The notes beneath the pieces are model-generated. The model worked only from the letters and a program-made list of their open reading frames with translations, had not been told where the DNA came from and made no database searches. From a virus, in IMG/VR virus record IMGVR_UViG_3300020180_000104, positions 1-27,631 of that record: DNA of 27,631 nt; one strand, given 5' to 3'. A program made the translations under genes and the position numbers. Shown here piece by piece: positions 1-7,793 of this stretch (positions are counted from its first letter, which is position 1; each line of letters opens with the position of its first letter).

Positions 1-774
1 CCTCAGCAAGGACTCCAGCCGCAGCAGCCGCAGCAGCCGCAGCAGCCCCTGTGGGCTCCGCAGCAACCCCAGCAAGGATTCCAACCGCAGGCAGGGTCCG
101 TCTTCCCGGCGGGGGGTGGTGGCAGGCCACCAACACCGAACATGTCGCAGCTTTTTGCGGGCATAGGCTCGGCATCAGCCTCGAACGACAAAAACTACCT
201 GGTCAGGTGCCACGTCCTAGCTCGCATCGACCTGCTACAGGTGGGAACCAGCAGGGGGAACGGGCCTTTTTTCGTGGCAGAAATGACGTGCATGGGCGAC
301 CTAGCTCCGACAGCGTACAACCCCTCGCTCCAGGAAGAGGCCCGTTACGGCTACAAGCCCGGCCAAAAGCTGGCTGTCATGCACATGGCAAAGTTCGACA
401 GCTTCCTAGGCAACGTCAAATCTTTTTTAATGGGGGCTACGGGGCTCACTAGTGCGGAAATCACCGACGCTCGGGTTGCACAACTATGCGATCCTTCGCA
501 GCCCCTCGCGAATACTGTGGTTGAGCTCTCCGGGAAGCACATTCTCACGAAGGGCAACAAGAGGTTGTTCACGGTGCCAATCATCCATCGACATCTCTCT
601 TTCGCCACTGTGAGGGAGCACATGCTTTCCGACCCCGAGGCGTCTCAGCTGATAGGTGTGCTTTGGCCCAACGGACTGCTAGACCGCTTGTGTGCCGAGG
701 AGGTGCGTGCGGCAGTGCCTCAGACAGCACAGCAGCAGCAGCCTCTGTGGGCTCAGCAGCCGCAGCATGGATGA
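1..774 (+). CDS. Phage protein of unknown function, Gln/Pro-rich ends (5' partial)
   Basis: The frame is open from base 1, so the gene begins before the window; an internal ATG at 142 exists but the open upstream codons are a clear continuation. The first ~45 residues are Gln/Pro-rich with a PLWAPQQPQ stretch, and the last ~15 residues are again Gln-rich with PLWAQQPQ. Between them lies a ~190-residue globular domain with a stretch like FFVAEMTCMGDL followed by a GNVKSFL segment. I do not recognise the family with certainty. The general look (a beta-rich domain with disordered ends just upstream of a polymerase) would suit a replication accessory or single-strand-binding role, but that is inference. 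It ends at TGA 772-774, directly before a strong terminator. Confidence 0.7.
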   Translation, partial: PQQGLQPQQPQQPQQPLWAPQQPQQGFQPQAGSVFPAGGGGRPPTPNMSQLFAGIGSASASNDKNYLVRCHVLARIDLLQVGTSRGNGPFFVAEMTCMGDLAPTAYNPSLQEEARYGYKPGQKLAVMHMAKFDSFLGNVKSFLMGATGLTSAEITDARVAQLCDPSQPLANTVVELSGKHILTKGNKRLFTVPIIHRHLSFATVREHMLSDPEASQLIGVLWPNGLLDRLCAEEVRAAVPQTAQQQQPLWAQQPQHG

Positions 775-784
775 TTTCTCATAC

Positions 785-823
785 GGCAGCCCGCCTTAGC
801 GGGCGGGCTGCCCTTTGTTTTTT
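785..823 (+). terminator. Intrinsic terminator after the Gln-rich gene
   Basis: A perfect 11-bp stem pairs 785-795 (GGCAGCCCGCC) with 802-812, closed by a 6-base loop, and is followed by CTTTG and six T. It lies in the 60-base gap between the Gln-rich gene and the DNA polymerase, so the polymerase is probably read from its own promoter or by readthrough. I could not identify a convincing promoter in the remaining bases. Confidence 0.85.
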
Positions 824-834
824 GAGAGAGCAAC

Positions 835-3039
835 ATGAAGCTAGTCACCTTTGATTTCGAGACCCATCCAATCGCCTTCGGCGCGGTCTACCCTCAGCCC
901 GTTTGCGTCATCGTAAACTCCGGCGAGGAATCGGTGGTTATCACCGACGGGGACGAGGGCGGGAAAGAGGGTATGGTCCAGCAGATAGCTGGCTTGCTCG
1001 CAGACGAGAGCTTGATACTAGCCAATCACTCGATGGCTTTTGATCTCGGAGTCCTGTGCGCGGCCAACCCCATGTACGTGTCTCAGGTGTACCAAGCCAT
1101 TATCGCAGGGCGTGTAGTCTGCACCCTAATCAGGGAGAAGATGCTCACGCTCGCCCAAACAGGCGACCTGTCTATGGGTGTAGGAGACGTAAAGGTTAAG
1201 CTCTTGTACGACCTAGCATCAGTGATGATGCGACGATTCAGCATTGACCGGAGCGAGGCCAAGGACGGTGAGTCGTCTTGGCGCAGGTATTTCGGGGTGC
1301 TCTCGGGTGTGCCTGGGGCAGAGTACCCACAAGGGGCACTGGACTACCTGACGAACGACGGCGACGACCCGTACCGGCTGTATTTGGACCAAGAGCAGCG
1401 CCGGAGCGTGCTGGCTCAGGAGATCGGTTGCGACCCGTTAGCCCAGCAATCCCTGCGAATGGCTCAGGCTTTCTCCTTGGGGATGATGTCAGCCTACGGT
1501 GTCTGCACCGACGCATCCGAGCACCAAAGAATCAAGCAGTGGGCGACCATAGAGAGTAGCGGACCCAACGTCGATCTCCTGATACAGAACGGCATGTTGG
1601 TGCCTGCACAGCCGCCCCGCGAACATCTGAAAATCGAAGGTAGGATGGTCAAAGCCCAGCCGGAGAAGATGTCCACCAAGATCATCCGGGAATACATCTT
1701 GGGATTGCACACCGAGAACCCCGAACTGATCCCCCTTCTCTATTCCGACCCGTCCACTAGGTTCCCTGACGGGCAGATCAGCTTCGCCAAAGAGTGGCTC
1801 GATGAAGTAGCGCACTTGGACCCCGTGCTTTCGCAGATCCAACACCGCCAAGCGGTGCAGAAGATCCTTAACACCGACCTACCTCGCATGACATCCCTCG
1901 ACGCAGAGGGGGAGCACACATCAGCCGTCTCGCCGGTGGTGTATGTCAACTACGACGTACTAAAAGAAACCGGGCGTACCAGTTCTTTCGCTGGGACTCT
2001 ATACCCCAGCTTTAGTTGCCAAAATGTTCACCCGGATGTTGCTGGGGTTATCGTCCCCCGTCCGGGGTACCTGTTTTTGTCGATCGACTACCAGCAGCTG
2101 GAGCTGGTTACTCTCGGGCAAACTCTCCTGAACCTTTTTGGCACGTCGATGCTGGCTAAGCTGATTAACGAGGGCGTGGATCTGCACGCATATCTAGGCG
2201 CTCAGATCGCCATGCGTATGTCGCTGCCCTTCCAGCAGCACTGCATAAACTGTCGGATCTCCGAGGCGATGGATGTCTACCGGGCATTCAAGGGCTTGAA
2301 GGACCACTCAGACCCTGCGGCCGTGGAGATCTACGGGCAGTACCGGAAACTAGCTAAGCCGACCGGGCTCGGATATCCGGGGGGGCTCGGCGCTAAAACG
2401 ATGGTGGCGTACGCACATCACACCTACGGCGTGAAAATAGACTACGACACAGCGGCGCTACTCAAGCAGATCTGGTTCGACACATTTCCAGAAATGCGGT
2501 TATATTTCAAACATATTACGAAAGACTGTCGAGACACCCGAAACGGCCCCCGGATGCTGGATCGAAAAGGACCGAGTGGGGTTACAGAGCTCGTCTCAAT
2601 GGATCTGTACGAATACACATCCCCGTTGGGGTTGTTCCGAGGCGGGTGTGCGTTCACGGCCGCAGCGAATGGGATAGGGCTCCAGACACCTGCCGCCGAC
2701 GGGGCATCTTTGGCCACGATCAGTCTGGTGAGGGCGTGCAGAGATCCGAACGGCGGATATCCAGACCTCCTGCCCGACAGTTCGGGCGTTCGGCTCATGC
2801 CGGTGCTGTTCATCCACGATGAGTTTGTTTCGGAAATCAGAGACTGTGAGGAGAAACACCTCTGGATTCCGCAGGCTCAACAGATTATGGTGGATGCTAT
2901 GCGGGTGATTTGCCCCGACGTTGCTGTTCGCACCGATGCGTGTCTTATGGATCGATGGAACAAGAAAGCCCAGCCCGTCTTCGATGATTTGGGCCGTTTG
3001 AGTGTCTGGAAACCCATGAAAGCAGGTTCTTATGTCTAA
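835..3039 (+). CDS. Family A DNA polymerase with 3'-5' exonuclease domain
   Basis: Replicative phage DNA polymerase of the Pol I/T7 type, 734 residues. The N-terminal proofreading exonuclease shows Exo I (D7, E9 in FDFET), Exo II (N64 to D70 in NHSMAFD) and Exo III (Y171xxxD175). The polymerase domain has motif A (D418 in SIDYQQLE), motif B/O-helix (R504, K508, then LGYPGG at 512-517) and motif C (H661-D662-E663). There is no 5'-3' exonuclease domain, as in other phage family A enzymes. The O-helix residue aligned with E. coli Pol I Phe762 is Leu512, and Gly516 replaces the usual Tyr766. ATG 835 is preceded by a GAGAG ribosome-binding site. The 3' end overlaps the next gene by 8 bases, indicating an operon with the small basic protein and the resolvase. 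Confidence 0.97.
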   Translation: MKLVTFDFETHPIAFGAVYPQPVCVIVNSGEESVVITDGDEGGKEGMVQQIAGLLADESLILANHSMAFDLGVLCAANPMYVSQVYQAIIAGRVVCTLIREKMLTLAQTGDLSMGVGDVKVKLLYDLASVMMRRFSIDRSEAKDGESSWRRYFGVLSGVPGAEYPQGALDYLTNDGDDPYRLYLDQEQRRSVLAQEIGCDPLAQQSLRMAQAFSLGMMSAYGVCTDASEHQRIKQWATIESSGPNVDLLIQNGMLVPAQPPREHLKIEGRMVKAQPEKMSTKIIREYILGLHTENPELIPLLYSDPSTRFPDGQISFAKEWLDEVAHLDPVLSQIQHRQAVQKILNTDLPRMTSLDAEGEHTSAVSPVVYVNYDVLKETGRTSSFAGTLYPSFSCQNVHPDVAGVIVPRPGYLFLSIDYQQLELVTLGQTLLNLFGTSMLAKLINEGVDLHAYLGAQIAMRMSLPFQQHCINCRISEAMDVYRAFKGLKDHSDPAAVEIYGQYRKLAKPTGLGYPGGLGAKTMVAYAHHTYGVKIDYDTAALLKQIWFDTFPEMRLYFKHITKDCRDTRNGPRMLDRKGPSGVTELVSMDLYEYTSPLGLFRGGCAFTAAANGIGLQTPAADGASLATISLVRACRDPNGGYPDLLPDSSGVRLMPVLFIHDEFVSEIRDCEEKHLWIPQAQQIMVDAMRVICPDVAVRTDACLMDRWNKKAQPVFDDLGRLSVWKPMKAGSYV

Positions 3040-3421
3040 GTCCAAGAAAAAAGTTAGTAAGGTTGCCCGCAAGGCTCCTCTCGCCAAAACCGATCTCGCC
3101 GGGGCGGCTCTCCAACGATCTGCAAAGGCGATTGCCGCTGCGGCGAAGAGATGGTACGACCCGACCTTTGCCAGAGTCATTGAGTCGATCCGCGCACTCG
3201 GCCCTAATTGCAGCGTCACCATCACCCCGCCCGCAGGGACCACGGTCGAGGGCTACATGCAGAAGATCTCTTCGGGGATGGTTCACCGAGCAAGGAGCAA
3301 GACATGCCCGCTGACACCCCCAAAAGGCCAGCGGTTTATCCGGCGGGTGCTGGGATCGTCGATCAGCATTTACACCGTCCCCGCTCGGAAATCTAAGACC
3401 TCGGCCCCGGATCGGCTTTGA
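3032..3421 (+). CDS. Small basic hypothetical protein
   Basis: 129 residues, not recognised. The N-terminus is very Lys/Arg-rich (KSKKKVSKVARK), which suggests nucleic-acid binding, but no named domain is visible. It starts inside the polymerase stop region (ATG 3032, 8-base overlap) and its TGA overlaps the TTG start of the resolvase, so the three are probably translationally coupled. Its place between polymerase and resolvase implies a replication or recombination role; this is inference from context only. Confidence 0.75.
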   Translation: MSKSKKKVSKVARKAPLAKTDLAGAALQRSAKAIAAAAKRWYDPTFARVIESIRALGPNCSVTITPPAGTTVEGYMQKISSGMVHRARSKTCPLTPPKGQRFIRRVLGSSISIYTVPARKSKTSAPDRL

Positions 3422-4089
3422 CCTCAATCCCATACTTTTTTGAGTATTTTGTGGGTGTGGACCCCGGAACGCACGCCACCGCTATAGCCGTGCTGGCTGT
3501 GTCTGGAGGGGTGGTTCACGAGATCCGATGGGTACTAGTTCGGGCTAAAACCGTAGACGAGATGATCTCCAGAATCGCCAACGTCAACTCTGAGGCGATC
3601 GCCCACCGATGCCCCATCCTTGGGATGGTAGAGGGGCAATACTTCAACAAGGCCCTGAAACGAAACCCCGACGACATTCTGCGAGTCGCATTGGTGGCTG
3701 GCGCGGCAGCGTGCAGGCTATCCACCCTCTGCCCTGTCCAGGTCATCAAGCCGCAGGACTGGAAGGGCTCAATCCCCAAGCGGGTGAGCCAGAAGAGAAT
3801 TGCTGAGGGCCTCGGCATCGACGGAAGCCTGAGCAGCCGCAACACGAAAAGCGATTCGTACTGGGTACCCAAAATGCCCCAGTTCCGTTTAGCCGAGCCT
3901 GTAATCATCCAAGCCAGCCACCGGCCCCTGAAAGTCGGCGATTGGTCGCACCTCATGGATGCTGTAGGGCTGGCAAGACATGCGTACCAGCAGAGCAGCC
4001 CCGGTCGATGCGATCATTTCGTAGCACCAACCAAACCACCGGTGGTCTCACCCAGCCTGCATTGGTGCCCTGCGGTCAGCCAACCGTGA
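3418..4089 (+). CDS. RuvC-like Holliday junction resolvase (RNase H fold)
   Basis: 223 residues with the acidic residues expected of the RuvC/phage resolvase fold: D15 in FVGVDPGTHATA (first strand), E72 in VEGQYF, and H178/D181 in HLMDAVGLA near the C-terminus. The stretch VIKPQDWKGSIPK (109-121) resembles the substrate-binding region of RuvC-like enzymes. Phage members of this fold cut branched DNA before packaging. The start is taken as TTG 3418, which overlaps the previous stop as TTGA; a GTG at 3451 just before the first strand is an alternative. No clear ribosome-binding site is seen, consistent with coupling. The last 14 bases overlap, tail to tail, the minus-strand neck gene. Confidence 0.85.
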   Translation: MTSIPYFFEYFVGVDPGTHATAIAVLAVSGGVVHEIRWVLVRAKTVDEMISRIANVNSEAIAHRCPILGMVEGQYFNKALKRNPDDILRVALVAGAAACRLSTLCPVQVIKPQDWKGSIPKRVSQKRIAEGLGIDGSLSSRNTKSDSYWVPKMPQFRLAEPVIIQASHRPLKVGDWSHLMDAVGLARHAYQQSSPGRCDHFVAPTKPPVVSPSLHWCPAVSQP

Positions 4090-4639
4090 TAGTTTGCTTG
4101 TGTTGAAGAACCTTGGCTGCTTTTAGCTTCTCCAGGACAAAATCGGAAAACACCTTCGGTGCGATCGAAGAGACTACCGAAGAAAAACCAAGCATCCCGC
4201 CTGAGTTCTCAAAGAAAGGACTAGCGTTGGTTGGCTTTTGGATTTTCCTCCTGACGATGATTCGACCATCTTGCAGCATCTCTCGGAATAGGCCCTTGGG
4301 CAGTTTGAGATGTTTTAACTGGCTGACCCTCTCGGGCGTAAGCCCTCCAGGTATTCGCGGATCTTCCAGGGGGTTCGTGAACCAGACGAACGCCTTAACC
4401 GGCGATGTGGGGAGGACGGGTGCTGTGCGGCCATCGTGGACATACTCAGCCCAATAGTGCGGGATGTGTATCGCTACTGAGTTGGTGCCGGTAGTCCGCA
4501 CCCGCAGCGCCGCAGCGAGCTGCCGAGAGCCGTGGCCGCCGCCCACCCCTTGCTCGACCTTCGGGCGAACATACTCCACCCCAGCCCCTCCTATGGCTTT
4601 GGCGATCGACAAGCAGAGCTGTTGCGGTGTGAACGCCAA
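4076..4639 (-). CDS. Putative neck/tail-completion protein (HK97 gp10-like)
   Basis: 187 residues. The stretch IHIPHYWAEYVHDGRTAPV followed by FVWFTNP, and a later NASPFFENS, resembles minor structural proteins of the HK97 gp10/tail-completion type, which sit at the head-tail junction. The similarity is by pattern only. The start is TTG 4639, directly after the portal stop; AAGGA just upstream (in the portal's last codons) serves as ribosome-binding site. It is the second gene of the minus-strand portal island and its 3' end overlaps the convergent resolvase by 14 bases, with no terminator visible between them. Confidence 0.6.
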   Translation of the reverse strand: MAFTPQQLCLSIAKAIGGAGVEYVRPKVEQGVGGGHGSRQLAAALRVRTTGTNSVAIHIPHYWAEYVHDGRTAPVLPTSPVKAFVWFTNPLEDPRIPGGLTPERVSQLKHLKLPKGLFREMLQDGRIIVRRKIQKPTNASPFFENSGGMLGFSSVVSSIAPKVFSDFVLEKLKAAKVLQHKQTITVG

Positions 4640-6118
4640 TTATTCCTTGAGCCCCTTCCCAGGATCTCGCCCCTCAGCCGATGCCTGTTGCGGGCTCTGT
4701 CTCATTCGAGAGACAGTATCCATGTTAATCAGCGGAATCTCTTCCGTGATTTTTGCCAGAGCGAAGTCCTCGATACCGAGTCCAAGGTTGGACCCCTTCG
4801 CTCCGAGCGTTTCCCCGAGGCGGGACTGAATCCTAGCTTGGACAGGACCGGTCCATAGAATCTGGAAGAGGCTTAGAGACATGGCAGCCTCGTTGGTCGC
4901 TCCCATCTTCCCCGGTATTTGAATTCCTGCGAGGATCGGAGGAACGCGGTGGGATGTGACGATCCGAGATGCTGTGGCGGCAAGGATGGTTTCTGATCCA
5001 TCCTCGTTCGACGCCACCATCCCCAGCTTCTCGATTTGCAGCTTGGCTTCAGTGGACTGGGTTTGAAGGGCGAGCGTCTTGTGGCTCTTACCCAAACCAA
5101 TGTGGTTTTGGAGTTGTTTTTCGATCGCCGTCCACTCCGTAGGCGAATACTTCACCCCACTTAAGAACAGGATAAACTCAGGCACTCCACGGTTCTGGTA
5201 GTGGTCGAATTGAAACTGCGTGGTCATCTGGCCTAGTTCAATTTGCGGTGTGCTGCTCAGCCATGCAGGCACGCCGTACCACAAATCTTGCCCCGAAGGC
5301 ACTCGAAAGTAGATGATCTCTGAGTAGTGGGTGCCGGGGGATTCCGCAAATCCCGTCTCCAAGTCACCCGACATAACCACGGGGACGCCCGAGGAATCCT
5401 CTGTTGCTTGGAGCAACGAACCGCTGCGACGTAAGGCACTCTCGTAGTCTCCGAACGAAGCTATCCGAATGTCGGTCCCCCCATGACGAGAGACTCGGAA
5501 GTGATACCCCCCTGACGGCTCCTCAACGAACCATACTCGCTCTACGGGCATCTGAAAAATCCCTACTATCTCGTTAGTTCCCTTTTTCCGGCGAACCTCG
5601 ATAGCCCCGTTCTCCAGGGATGCGATGTCCTCTGCGGTTGCCCCTAGAACATCCTGCCACCCGAAACGAGTGAGGGGGTCGAGGGCGATATCTACCTTCG
5701 ACTTCTGGAAGATCTTGCGAGACGGTTCCGGGGTGCCGGGGGTCGCAGCCTCTACCGATCTCTTCTGGTGTTCTTTCTGGCTATCCAGATTTCCCAGGCC
5801 GACCAGCGATGTTGTTTTTGCTGCTACGCAAGCTGCGTGATGAACGTCGCTCTGGTAGAGCCGCTTAGCCATAGCAAAGTCGAACGGGTGACTCTGCTCT
5901 CCGGATGACGCCGACAAGGTGTCTACGGATCTGAGCACTGTCGATGCGTCTTTGTGCAGCAATTCATGCAAACCCAACCCTGTCGGGTTTTCCTTCGTAA
6001 GAGGCTTGAAAAGCCTCGTGTTGGAGCGGCCGTACAGATCACCCAGTAACCGCGAGACCGCAGCGGGCATGGGGATGGGGTTGCTGGAATCGACCGAAAC
6101 GCGGTGCTCGTTGGACAT
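4640..6118 (-). CDS. Phage portal protein (PBSX/HK97-type)
   Basis: 492 residues, the usual size for a portal. The dodecameric portal forms the DNA entry vertex and binds terminase and neck proteins. The diagnostic stretch is at about 270-310: EIIYFRVPSGQDLWYGVPAW, then IELGQMTTQFQFDHYQNRGVPEF, the conserved core of PBSX-like portals (a YGxPxW motif followed by a helix ending in NRGVP). A second conserved stretch, RVPPILAGI..GKMGATNEAAM, follows. ATG 6118 is preceded by AAAGAG. The gene reads away from the protease and capsid genes, the reverse of the usual co-directional portal-protease-capsid order, and is tightly followed by the neck-like gene. Confidence 0.9.
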   Translation of the reverse strand: MSNEHRVSVDSSNPIPMPAAVSRLLGDLYGRSNTRLFKPLTKENPTGLGLHELLHKDASTVLRSVDTLSASSGEQSHPFDFAMAKRLYQSDVHHAACVAAKTTSLVGLGNLDSQKEHQKRSVEAATPGTPEPSRKIFQKSKVDIALDPLTRFGWQDVLGATAEDIASLENGAIEVRRKKGTNEIVGIFQMPVERVWFVEEPSGGYHFRVSRHGGTDIRIASFGDYESALRRSGSLLQATEDSSGVPVVMSGDLETGFAESPGTHYSEIIYFRVPSGQDLWYGVPAWLSSTPQIELGQMTTQFQFDHYQNRGVPEFILFLSGVKYSPTEWTAIEKQLQNHIGLGKSHKTLALQTQSTEAKLQIEKLGMVASNEDGSETILAATASRIVTSHRVPPILAGIQIPGKMGATNEAAMSLSLFQILWTGPVQARIQSRLGETLGAKGSNLGLGIEDFALAKITEEIPLINMDTVSRMRQSPQQASAEGRDPGKGLKE

Positions 6119-6200
6119 TATTTCTCTTTCCGGGATACCCGTACCCCGAGATTGGTTAGATCGAATCGAGCGGGTGCCCGAAACCGCTTACTGTACCGCC
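6119..6200. promoter_or_regulatory. Divergent intergenic region between portal and protease
   Basis: This 82-base gap must hold the start signals for both the leftward portal pair and the rightward head genes. It has two short dyads with the same half-sites: CGGGATACCCG (6131-6141) and CGGGTGCCCG (6171-6180), centred about 39 bases apart. They could be operator half-sites. No convincing -35/-10 pair was seen by eye, so the promoters are inferred from gene orientation only. Confidence 0.35.
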
Positions 6201-7301
6201 ATGCCACGCCGACGCATAACAAAAGCCCTAATCCAGTTCATCTCCTTGGTGCCCAAGGGTGCTAACACCTGCCCGGTGCTTTACAAGGCGGACGACGGTA
6301 AGCCAGACGAGGGCACGTTCACTCTGGACACAATCATCAAAGCCAGCGACGGTTTTCGGGAAGACGGGGAACTAACCGCAGTTGTGATGGCCCCGGAAAT
6401 CACAGACTCTCAAGGCGACATCGCCTCGGGTGCGGTAATCAAAGACGCCATGTACAGCTTCTCGCAGCGGCGAGGGCAGATCGACATTCGACACGACGGC
6501 AAGGCCGTAGATCCGTCCCGAGCGTTCGTGGCCGAGAGCTTCATCATCCAGAAGGAAGATCCTCGGTTCAAGGATTTCAAGGACTACTCCGGCAGGCCGC
6601 TTGACGTCACCGGTGCTTGGGCGACGGTAATCAAGATCGAAGATCCCGAGCTTCGCAAGGCGTACAGCTCAGGAGAGTGGAATGGGGTTTCGGTTGGCGG
6701 CTACGGCGCTGCCGAGACTCTGACGAAGGGAGAGGACGCCGACTCCCTCGCAACAAAGATCATCAAGGCGATTTGCAACCTCCTGCCCTTTGAAAAGGAA
6801 CACACTATGACCCCCGAACAACTGGCCACACTCACCAAGTCGGTTACCGACGGCAACGCCGCAACCATCGAAGCCCTCGCAAGGCTTACTGCGGCTCTGA
6901 CCCCCGAGAAGGCGCACGCCCCGGTTTTCGTCGAGAAGGCGGACGCCACCCCCGGCTTCGTCGGTGATCGCTTCAACCCCGTTGACATCTCTCGGCACGT
7001 CCTCAAATGCTCGATGCACAGCCTGCAAAAGGGTGTCGATTGGGGTGACGCTGATAGCGTCGCCAGTTACCACGTCGCCCTCGTGAAGTTCCAGACGGAG
7101 AACGGCATCGACGACGTAACGATTACCTCGCTAGGCGGCCCGCCCCCGACCGCCAGCCGATCGGCTACCGCCAGCGTGCTCGCTGGATTTTCCAAAGGTA
7201 TGGCATCGGATACCGGCCATGAGGAACTGGAAGGGCTCTCTTTCGCGGACGAGATCAACAAATCCCGTGGGTACGCATCGGCCAAGACCGCTTTGCGGTA
7301 A
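6201..7301 (+). CDS. Prohead serine protease, XkdF-like, with C-terminal scaffold-like region
   Basis: 366 residues from ATG 6201, the first start downstream of the portal promoter region; longer upstream reading would overlap the portal gene. The N-terminus ISLVPKGANTCPVLYK matches the start typical of XkdF-type phage proteases. The core contains the DSQGD segment (69-73), a putative catalytic His98 in IDIRHDG and Ser164 in NGVSVGG. Such proteases cleave scaffold and capsid N-termini during prohead maturation. Residues from ~203 on look like a separate helical segment, and an internal start there could make a scaffold (listed separately). A decoration and a capsid gene follow directly. No good ribosome-binding site is seen before 6201; GTG 6171 (in the cgggtg stretch) is a weaker alternative start. 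Confidence 0.85.
   Translation: MPRRRITKALIQFISLVPKGANTCPVLYKADDGKPDEGTFTLDTIIKASDGFREDGELTAVVMAPEITDSQGDIASGAVIKDAMYSFSQRRGQIDIRHDGKAVDPSRAFVAESFIIQKEDPRFKDFKDYSGRPLDVTGAWATVIKIEDPELRKAYSSGEWNGVSVGGYGAAETLTKGEDADSLATKIIKAICNLLPFEKEHTMTPEQLATLTKSVTDGNAATIEALARLTAALTPEKAHAPVFVEKADATPGFVGDRFNPVDISRHVLKCSMHSLQKGVDWGDADSVASYHVALVKFQTENGIDDVTITSLGGPPPTASRSATASVLAGFSKGMASDTGHEELEGLSFADEINKSRGYASAKTALR
6795..6809 (+). promoter_or_regulatory. Internal Shine-Dalgarno and ATG inside the protease gene
   Basis: AAAAGGA at 6793-6799 is followed after ACACACT by ATG 6807. It decides the start of the nested scaffold candidate. Confidence 0.5.
6807..7301 (+). CDS. Candidate in-frame nested scaffolding protein
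   Basis: ATG 6807 lies in the same frame as the protease and corresponds to its Met203. It is preceded by AAAAGGA with a spacing of about 7 bases, better than the signal before the protease itself. Translation from here gives 164 residues beginning MTPEQLATLTKSVTDG, predicted helical at first. In lambda, the scaffold Nu3 is made from an internal start in the protease gene C, so this arrangement has a known parallel. No separate scaffold gene is seen between protease and capsid. Translation from this start is inferred. Confidence 0.5.
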   Translation: MTPEQLATLTKSVTDGNAATIEALARLTAALTPEKAHAPVFVEKADATPGFVGDRFNPVDISRHVLKCSMHSLQKGVDWGDADSVASYHVALVKFQTENGIDDVTITSLGGPPPTASRSATASVLAGFSKGMASDTGHEELEGLSFADEINKSRGYASAKTALR

Positions 7302-7356
7302 TCGCTCGCGGCTCACTTCGAAAACTTGAACGCCCCTATGGGGCACGGAGAAAAAC

Positions 7357-7752
7357 ATGACTCTCGCTACCGTTCAGTTCGTTACGCAAACCACCGGCCC
7401 TACCAGCGACATCCGAATGTTCCCCGAGACGGTGCAGGTAAAGACCTTCTCAACTGGGACCGAAGTCATGGTGCGGGGCACGCTCGTTGCCTTCAACACG
7501 TCAGTCGGATTTTGGATGCCTTGGGCTACGGGTGGGGCTAACGGTACTGGCACCGCCCTCGGTATCCTTAACGAACCATGCACGCTAACCCCTGGTGGTG
7601 AGGTGCAGGCCAACGTCATGCTCACAGGCCGCATCCACCGCGCAGATATTGTCAACCAGTCCACCGCCTCCGCCGCAGAAGTCACTGCGGCCGTTATCTC
7701 TACGTTCCGAGCCCTTGGCATTATCGTAGAAGGTCTTGCCGGAGTTCGATAA
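7357..7752 (+). CDS. Head decoration protein (lambda gpD-like)
   Basis: 131 residues, close to the size of lambda gpD-type decoration proteins, which bind the outside of the expanded capsid and stabilise it. The stretch GTLVAFNTSVGFWMPWATG followed by TALGILNEPCTL and a VMLTGRIHRADI segment fits the family pattern of a substrate-poor small beta protein that lists A-x-GIL and a V-x-x-G-x-x motif. Position between protease and a gpE-like capsid gene supports the call. ATG 7357 follows GGAGAAAAAC. A small 5-bp hairpin (7332-7344) sits just before the ribosome-binding site. Confidence 0.8.
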   Translation: MTLATVQFVTQTTGPTSDIRMFPETVQVKTFSTGTEVMVRGTLVAFNTSVGFWMPWATGGANGTGTALGILNEPCTLTPGGEVQANVMLTGRIHRADIVNQSTASAAEVTAAVISTFRALGIIVEGLAGVR

Positions 7753-7793
7753 CCCTCGCGGCACCTACCACCACAACCACGAGGTAAACACCT

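Noticed and set aside
1-60. CAG/CCG-rich stretch as a simple DNA repeat or recombination site
   Set aside because: It is read as in-frame Gln/Pro codons of the first gene and needs no separate explanation.
5919-6200. Longer protease reading frame beginning at 5919
   Set aside because: It would run antisense through the portal start and the divergent promoter region; the recognisable protease begins near ATG 6201.
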